Shown: in pieces, positions 61,078 to 64,000 of the stretch
Layout of the letters: each line of letters opens with the position of its first letter
Position numbering within the stretch: the first letter of the stretch is position 1
NCBI RefSeq assembly: GCF_030824455.1
Contig: NZ_JAVBXR010000108.1
Location: 1 to 64,000 of the forward strand
Direction: 5' to 3'
Length of the DNA: 64,000 nt
DNA from: Desulfobulbus sp.
GTDB lineage: Bacteria; Desulfobacterota; Desulfobulbia; Desulfobulbales; Desulfobulbaceae
Notes under the pieces: generated by a model
What the model was told of the DNA's origin: nothing
The model's database searches: none
What the model saw: the letters and a program-made list of their open reading frames with translations, nothing else
Position numbers and translations under genes: made by a program

Positions 61078-61608
61078 ATGGCCGGAGAACAATCACCTGT
61101 CTCTCGGCAATATCGAATTTACAATAGACCAAAGGAGATCCACGTGTGGAATTCAACAGCGGCAACGCTCAGGCCGACTGAAATCAATCCTATCGAGAAT
61201 CAAGTACCGGAGTGGGTTGAGCTAATCCCCTCCGGAGCGGTTATCGGGCGCGATGGCCGACGCTGGATGAATAGCGACCCACTTGGCATTATTCAGGCCT
61301 TTATTGCCCGTTGCTTGGACTTGCCGGTTGACATCGAACACTCTACTGAATTGAAGGCTCCCAAGGGAGAGGCCGCGCCGGCAGTGGGTTGGGTTAGAGA
61401 ACTGAAAGAAATTGCTGGGGCAATATGGGGAAGGATTGAATGGAATGAGGCTGGCCGGCAGATTGTCGCCACCAAACAATATCGATATTTGAGCCCTGTT
61501 ATTCGATATGGACGAACCAATGGGGATATCCTCGATCTGACCTCCGTAGGTCTCACCAACATGCCAAATTTGCACCTCCCGGGGCTTAACCAAAGCGTAT
61601 GGCAGTGA
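61078..61608 (+). pseudogene. Mu I-type phage protease, truncated remnant
   Basis: The ORF encodes the protease domain of Mu gpI-like proteins: VELIPSGAVIGRDGRRWMNSDP, LDLPVDIEHSTELKAPKGEAAPAVGWVRE and YLSPVIRYGRTNGDILDLTSVGLTNMPNLHLPGLNQ. In phages this is followed by a long scaffold region; here it ends after LNQSVWQ. The frame then restarts at 61610 with a repeated segment of the scaffold C-terminus. No capsid gene follows. An in-frame start near 61144 may be the true one. Confidence 0.78.
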
Positions 61609-61609
61609 C

Positions 61610-62026
61610 TTGGCGATCAGCACCAGGGCACTGAATGCCACTGAACGAGCCGTCTGTTCCATGATGGGTGTCACGGAAGAGGAATATTTAAAAACGGCCA
61701 TGCATACGAATGACCAGGCGGTGGCCACCTCGGCACTGAATGCCACTGAACGAGCCGTCTGTTCCATGATGGGAGTCACGGAAGAGGAATATTTGAAAAC
61801 GGCCAGGCATACGAATGACCAGGCGGTGGCCACCAGGGCACTGAACGCCACTGAACGGGCCGTCTGTACCATGATGGGGGTCACGGAAGAGGAATATTTG
61901 AAAACGGCCAGGCATACGAATGACCAGGCGGTGGCCACCTCGGCGCTGAATGCCACTGAACGGGCCATCTGTTCCATGATGGGAGTCACGGAAGAGGAAT
62001 ATTTGAAAACGGCCAGGAGTGAGTAA
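61610..62026 (+). pseudogene. repeat-expanded scaffold C-terminus of the Mu I-type protein
   Basis: A 138-residue frame starting at TTG 61610, 1 bp after the protease stop. It consists of four units of a 35-residue repeat (ALNATERAVCSMMGVTEEEY then LKTARHTNDQAVATS). ALNATERAVCxMMGVTEEEYLK is the C-terminal motif of Mu-like gpI scaffold proteins, normally present once. A deletion of the centre plus amplification of the end explains the pattern. Confidence 0.65.
61627..62026 (+). repeat. 105-bp tandem repeat, four units (last partial)
   Basis: Units begin at 61627, 61732, 61837 and 61942 with GGC(A/G)CTGAA(T/C)GCCACTGAAC. They differ by only a few bases. The period is 105 bp, or 35 codons, so the frame is kept. 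The last unit stops after 85 bp at the TAA. Confidence 0.95.
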
Positions 62027-62295
62027 TTTTTTATTTTTGGAGGCTACGATGAAATCGATGCTAAAAAGGAAAGGAAAGACTTTTAAAGCAAGAATGAAGA
62101 TAACCAAAAGGGGGGGATGTTTTTCAGGCCTCCAATCACTCCCCGCAATTCAAAAATTCGGTGCAGGAAACATGAGGCATGTCTACACCGAACCCCTATT
62201 GGCTTATCCGGCATCAAAAACCAACCTAAAATTTGACAACCCGCGTTCAAACTTTCAAGATTCATCTTGGCTCTGTCAAGATCGCGATTTTTCCG

Positions 62296-62337
62296 ATTAT
62301 CCCGATTTTTGCGCTTCAATTATCCCGCGCCGCTACT
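62296..62337 (-). promoter_or_regulatory. right transposon end with two transposase-site motifs
   Basis: Read inward on the minus strand: AGTAG at the tip (62337), GGATAAT from 62325 and GGATAAT from 62302, the latter within AATCGGGATAATCGG. Distances of 12 and 35 bp from the tip equal those at the left end. Confidence 0.75.
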
Positions 62338-62340
62338 AAG
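62338..62340. other. right copy of target-site duplication (AAG)
   Basis: AAG matches 49215-49217. Joining GCCCAAG to CGACAGCGG restores the DUF309 frame. Confidence 0.6.
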
Positions 62341-62759
62341 CGACAGCGGACCGTTTTCTGGCCGCCGCTCCCGGCCCTGAGCAGGCGGCCTACATCGGCA
62401 ACCGCTTGGCGCGGTATGCACGGTTTCTTGAGCTGGTCGAGACAGGTCCGCCCGATGTGCTGTGGCAGGGCTTGGCGCTGTGGGATCTGGGCCTGCACTT
62501 CGAGGTGCACGAGATTCTGGAGCACGCCTGGCTGCGCGCCCACGGGGAGGAAAAGGTCGTGCTCCAGGCCATGATCCGAGCGGCCGGGGTGTACATCAAA
62601 GGGGAATATGGATTTGCTGACGGAGTAGGCAAGCTGGCCGCCAAGGCCCTACCGGCGCTGGCGGCCAATCGGGCGCGGCTGGCCGCCTACACTGACCCTG
62701 ATCGCCTGCTCAACGCCCTGCGCAACCTCGAAGAACCGTCGCCGCTCCTGCTTGCCTGA
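62341..62759 (+). pseudogene. DUF309 gene, 3' fragment
   Basis: In the frame of the 5' fragment this reads through RFLAAAPGPEQAAYIGNRLA to ARYARFLELVETGPPDVLWQ, then the DUF309 core GLALWDLGLHFEVHEILEHAWLRA and MIRAAGVYIKGEYG, ending SPLLLA. An ATG at 62406 could allow a shortened protein of 117 residues to be made. Confidence 0.85.
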
Positions 62760-62904
62760 ACAATTTTTCCTCGGTTCTGCGCTGCGGCAGGGTTGACGCC
62801 GCCGCGTGTTTCCGAGTAAGGTGGCGATCCGATGATGGCCGCCCCTGCGACGATCATTGAAAAGGAACCAGCCTTTTCAGGTTCCGCACACCGCACGCAA
62901 CGCT

Positions 62905-62981
62905 GCGCCCGTAGCTCAGCTGGATAGAGCACCGGACTTCGAATCCGGGTGTCGGGGGTTCGAATCCCTCCGGGCGTACCA
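62905..62981 (+). tRNA. tRNA-Arg (anticodon TCG)
   Basis: Cloverleaf with acceptor GCGCCCG/CGGGCGT, D-arm AGCTCAGCTGGATAGAGCA, anticodon loop CTTCGAA flanked by CCGGA/TCCGG, T-arm GGGGGTTCGAATCCCTC and encoded ACCA end. Confidence 0.97.
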
Positions 62982-62989
62982 AATATCAA

Positions 62990-63021
62990 GGGGTTAGAGA
63001 TTTTTCTCTAACCCCTTTTTT
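62990..63021 (+). terminator. terminator after tRNA-Arg
   Basis: Eleven-base perfect arms GGGGTTAGAGA (62990-63000) and TCTCTAACCCC (63005-63015) around TTTT, followed by six T. A classical Rho-independent terminator. Confidence 0.95.
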
Positions 63022-63336
63022 GCGTTTTCCGGTACTTCTCCGGTCGGTGCTCGAGATTCCTTGTTCGAATAGGAGTTTTTCTACCTTGCTTTTCACGCCC
63101 CTTTTCGGCGTAGTGTCTCACGCACAAGGGTAAGGTATTCGGATTTTATCAGAGAACAACCCTGAGCATCAACGGAGTCATTATTGATAGGAACAATCAA
63201 ATTCTCAAGGAACCTGCTCATCTGGTTAACTCATTTTTTATTTAAGAAGCCGGCAGATGGTCCGAAAAGAACTATTGAACATGTAAAGTTCAGTGAACGC
63301 AGGCCAACCAGGAATCAGCAACCTCAAGGAGCAACG
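63022..63336. other. intergenic stretch after tRNA-Arg
   Basis: No gene recognised. The frame of the next gene is open back to an upstream ATG at 63184, but the added residues look unconserved. Several AT-rich segments (around 63140 and 63230) could serve as a promoter. Confidence 0.45.
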
Positions 63337-63864
63337 ATGCAGGTCGGTAACGCTACAACTCCCACCACGATATTTTTCCGAAACAACGTATCCGTCAAAG
63401 CGACATTGTTTGAACCGGATACCCCCATCGTCCATGAGGAACTGGATTTGCCCAGTCAGAAGGCGCTAAGCGGTAGGTCGGCATCCTCTTTGCAAAATTC
63501 GTTCTCCATGCCCGGCATCAGCGAGTTCCAAAACCAACTCGAAAAGCAGGGGCAGATGGAACAGTCCATAGTAATTAAGAAAGGTGATCAGGTGGTAGGT
63601 ACGGTCGGCCGCAATGGCTGGGCTATGTTGCAGGAATCCTCGATTCAAGGGGTATGGGAGAAAGCAAACAACAACCCTGCCAACTTTGCCCAAATGCTCA
63701 AGCAGCAGGGGTACGAGGTTGAGACCTATCAACCGGGTAATGGGCCAACCTATGCCGAGGTTCATGAAATGATCCACCACGAGAGCTATAGTACACTGAT
63801 AGCCCGGCAGTCGGTTGAATACTGCCGTGAGTTGTCCAGTTTATCAGGCGGTTCCGTTTACTGA
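63337..63864 (+). CDS. unrecognised 175-residue protein
   Basis: Begins MQVGNATTPTTIFFRNNVSV after AAGGAG (7 bp upstream). No signal peptide, membrane segment or known domain is visible. The middle holds IVIKKGDQVVGTVGRNGWAM, and the end reads THxIHH-like YAEVHEMIHHESYSTLIARQ. The lower GC and position next to tRNA-Arg hint at an accessory origin, but no function is proposed. Confidence 0.6.
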   Translation: MQVGNATTPTTIFFRNNVSVKATLFEPDTPIVHEELDLPSQKALSGRSASSLQNSFSMPGISEFQNQLEKQGQMEQSIVIKKGDQVVGTVGRNGWAMLQESSIQGVWEKANNNPANFAQMLKQQGYEVETYQPGNGPTYAEVHEMIHHESYSTLIARQSVEYCRELSSLSGGSVY

Positions 63865-64000
63865 GTTGCGAGCACGGAATGCATAGTATGACATTTTCAG
63901 GCAACGTTATATTGCTCCTGATTCGGTGAAAAAAGATCAATAAAATTCCCGCAAATTTAAAATCAATATTTTGAAATTTCAGTAAAAAAATTGCAACATG

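Larger units (their letters stand above)
49218..62337. mobile_element. 13.1-kb Mu-like (BcepMu-like layout) transposable element inserted in a DUF309 gene
   Basis: Both ends begin AGTAG reading inward, then carry GGATAA motifs 12 bp and 35 bp from the tip (49230 and 49253; 62325 and 62302 inverted). A short duplication flanks it and an interrupted host gene is restored on joining. The left arm is a minus-strand early operon (Ner-like, DUF3102, transposase A, ATPase B, GemA). The right arm holds a repressor, Mor-like proteins, a second transposase and a Mu I-type protease remnant. No portal, capsid, tail or lysis gene is present, so it is either a deleted prophage or an element that moves only as a transposon. 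Confidence 0.88.

Noticed and set aside
61627-62026. Regularly spaced repeats that could suggest a CRISPR array
   Set aside because: The 105-bp units are contiguous, nearly identical along the whole length and code in frame; there are no variable spacers and no cas genes.
62019-62339. Small ORF at the right end of the Mu-like element
   Set aside because: No ribosome site at its first ATG, mixed composition, and it runs into the element end; there is no support for a product.

Overview
The window looks like a chromosomal segment of a strictly anaerobic, GC-rich member of the Desulfobacterota (former Deltaproteobacteria), probably a Desulfobulbales-type sulfur-metabolising bacterium. This rests on gene content: an anaerobic-type cobalamin pathway with a CbiK-type chelatase, an oxygen-sensitive class I fumarase, the sulfide-dependent homocysteine-synthesis trio (DUF39 / NIL-ferredoxin / UPF0280), a two-CW helix-turn-helix protein, and tRNA genes with an encoded CCA. 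No rRNA or species marker is present, so the assignment is an inference.

Layout. 1-1812: right-hand end of an integrated element (small DNA-binding proteins, an excisionase-like protein and a tyrosine integrase) abutting the 3' end of tRNA-Glu, followed by tRNA-Lys. 2221-12085: housekeeping block on the + strand, with two RdgC-related proteins separated by an acidic TPR protein, gatB, radC, hemW, class I fumarase, a LOG-family protein and a nitroreductase. 12286-14040: a secreted modular protein. 14055-25735: a 12-gene minus-strand cobalamin operon (cbiK, a BtuC/D/F-like ABC transporter, cbiA, cbiC, cbiD, cobL, cobI, cobM, cbiG, cobJ) preceded by a cobalamin riboswitch and a terminator. 25826-28104: a PLP decarboxylase and an HTH/coiled-coil protein. 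28964-30969: a chemoreceptor gene interrupted by a -1 frame change at a slippery A-run. 31077-34264: a RAYT transposase, then the homocysteine trio. 34265-34820: dispersed palindromic repeats. 34821-39563: mnmA-mtaB-cinA-recA on the minus strand. 39646-48999: a two-CW regulator, dgkA, a cobalt/nickel ECF transporter (cbiMN-cbiQ-cbiO), sbcC-sbcD and a DUF1737 protein.

49103-62759: the accessory core of the window. A DUF309 gene is cut in two by a 13.1-kb Mu-like element (49218-62337) flanked by a short target duplication. Joining the two gene halves with one copy of the duplication restores an uninterrupted 177-codon reading frame. The element has symmetric ends (AGTAG, then two GGATAA motifs 23 bp apart). 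A leftward early operon (Ner-like regulator, several small proteins, DUF3102, rve-family transposase A, AAA ATPase B, GemA) faces a rightward arm (repressor, two Mor-like proteins, coiled-coil protein, a second transposase, a Mu I-type protease remnant, a 105-bp tandem repeat). It has no capsid, tail or lysis genes. The second transposase appears to be a chimera of MuA-type DNA-binding domains with an IS630-type DDE catalytic domain, and is the most unusual object in the window. After the element come tRNA-Arg with a strong terminator and one unrecognised gene.
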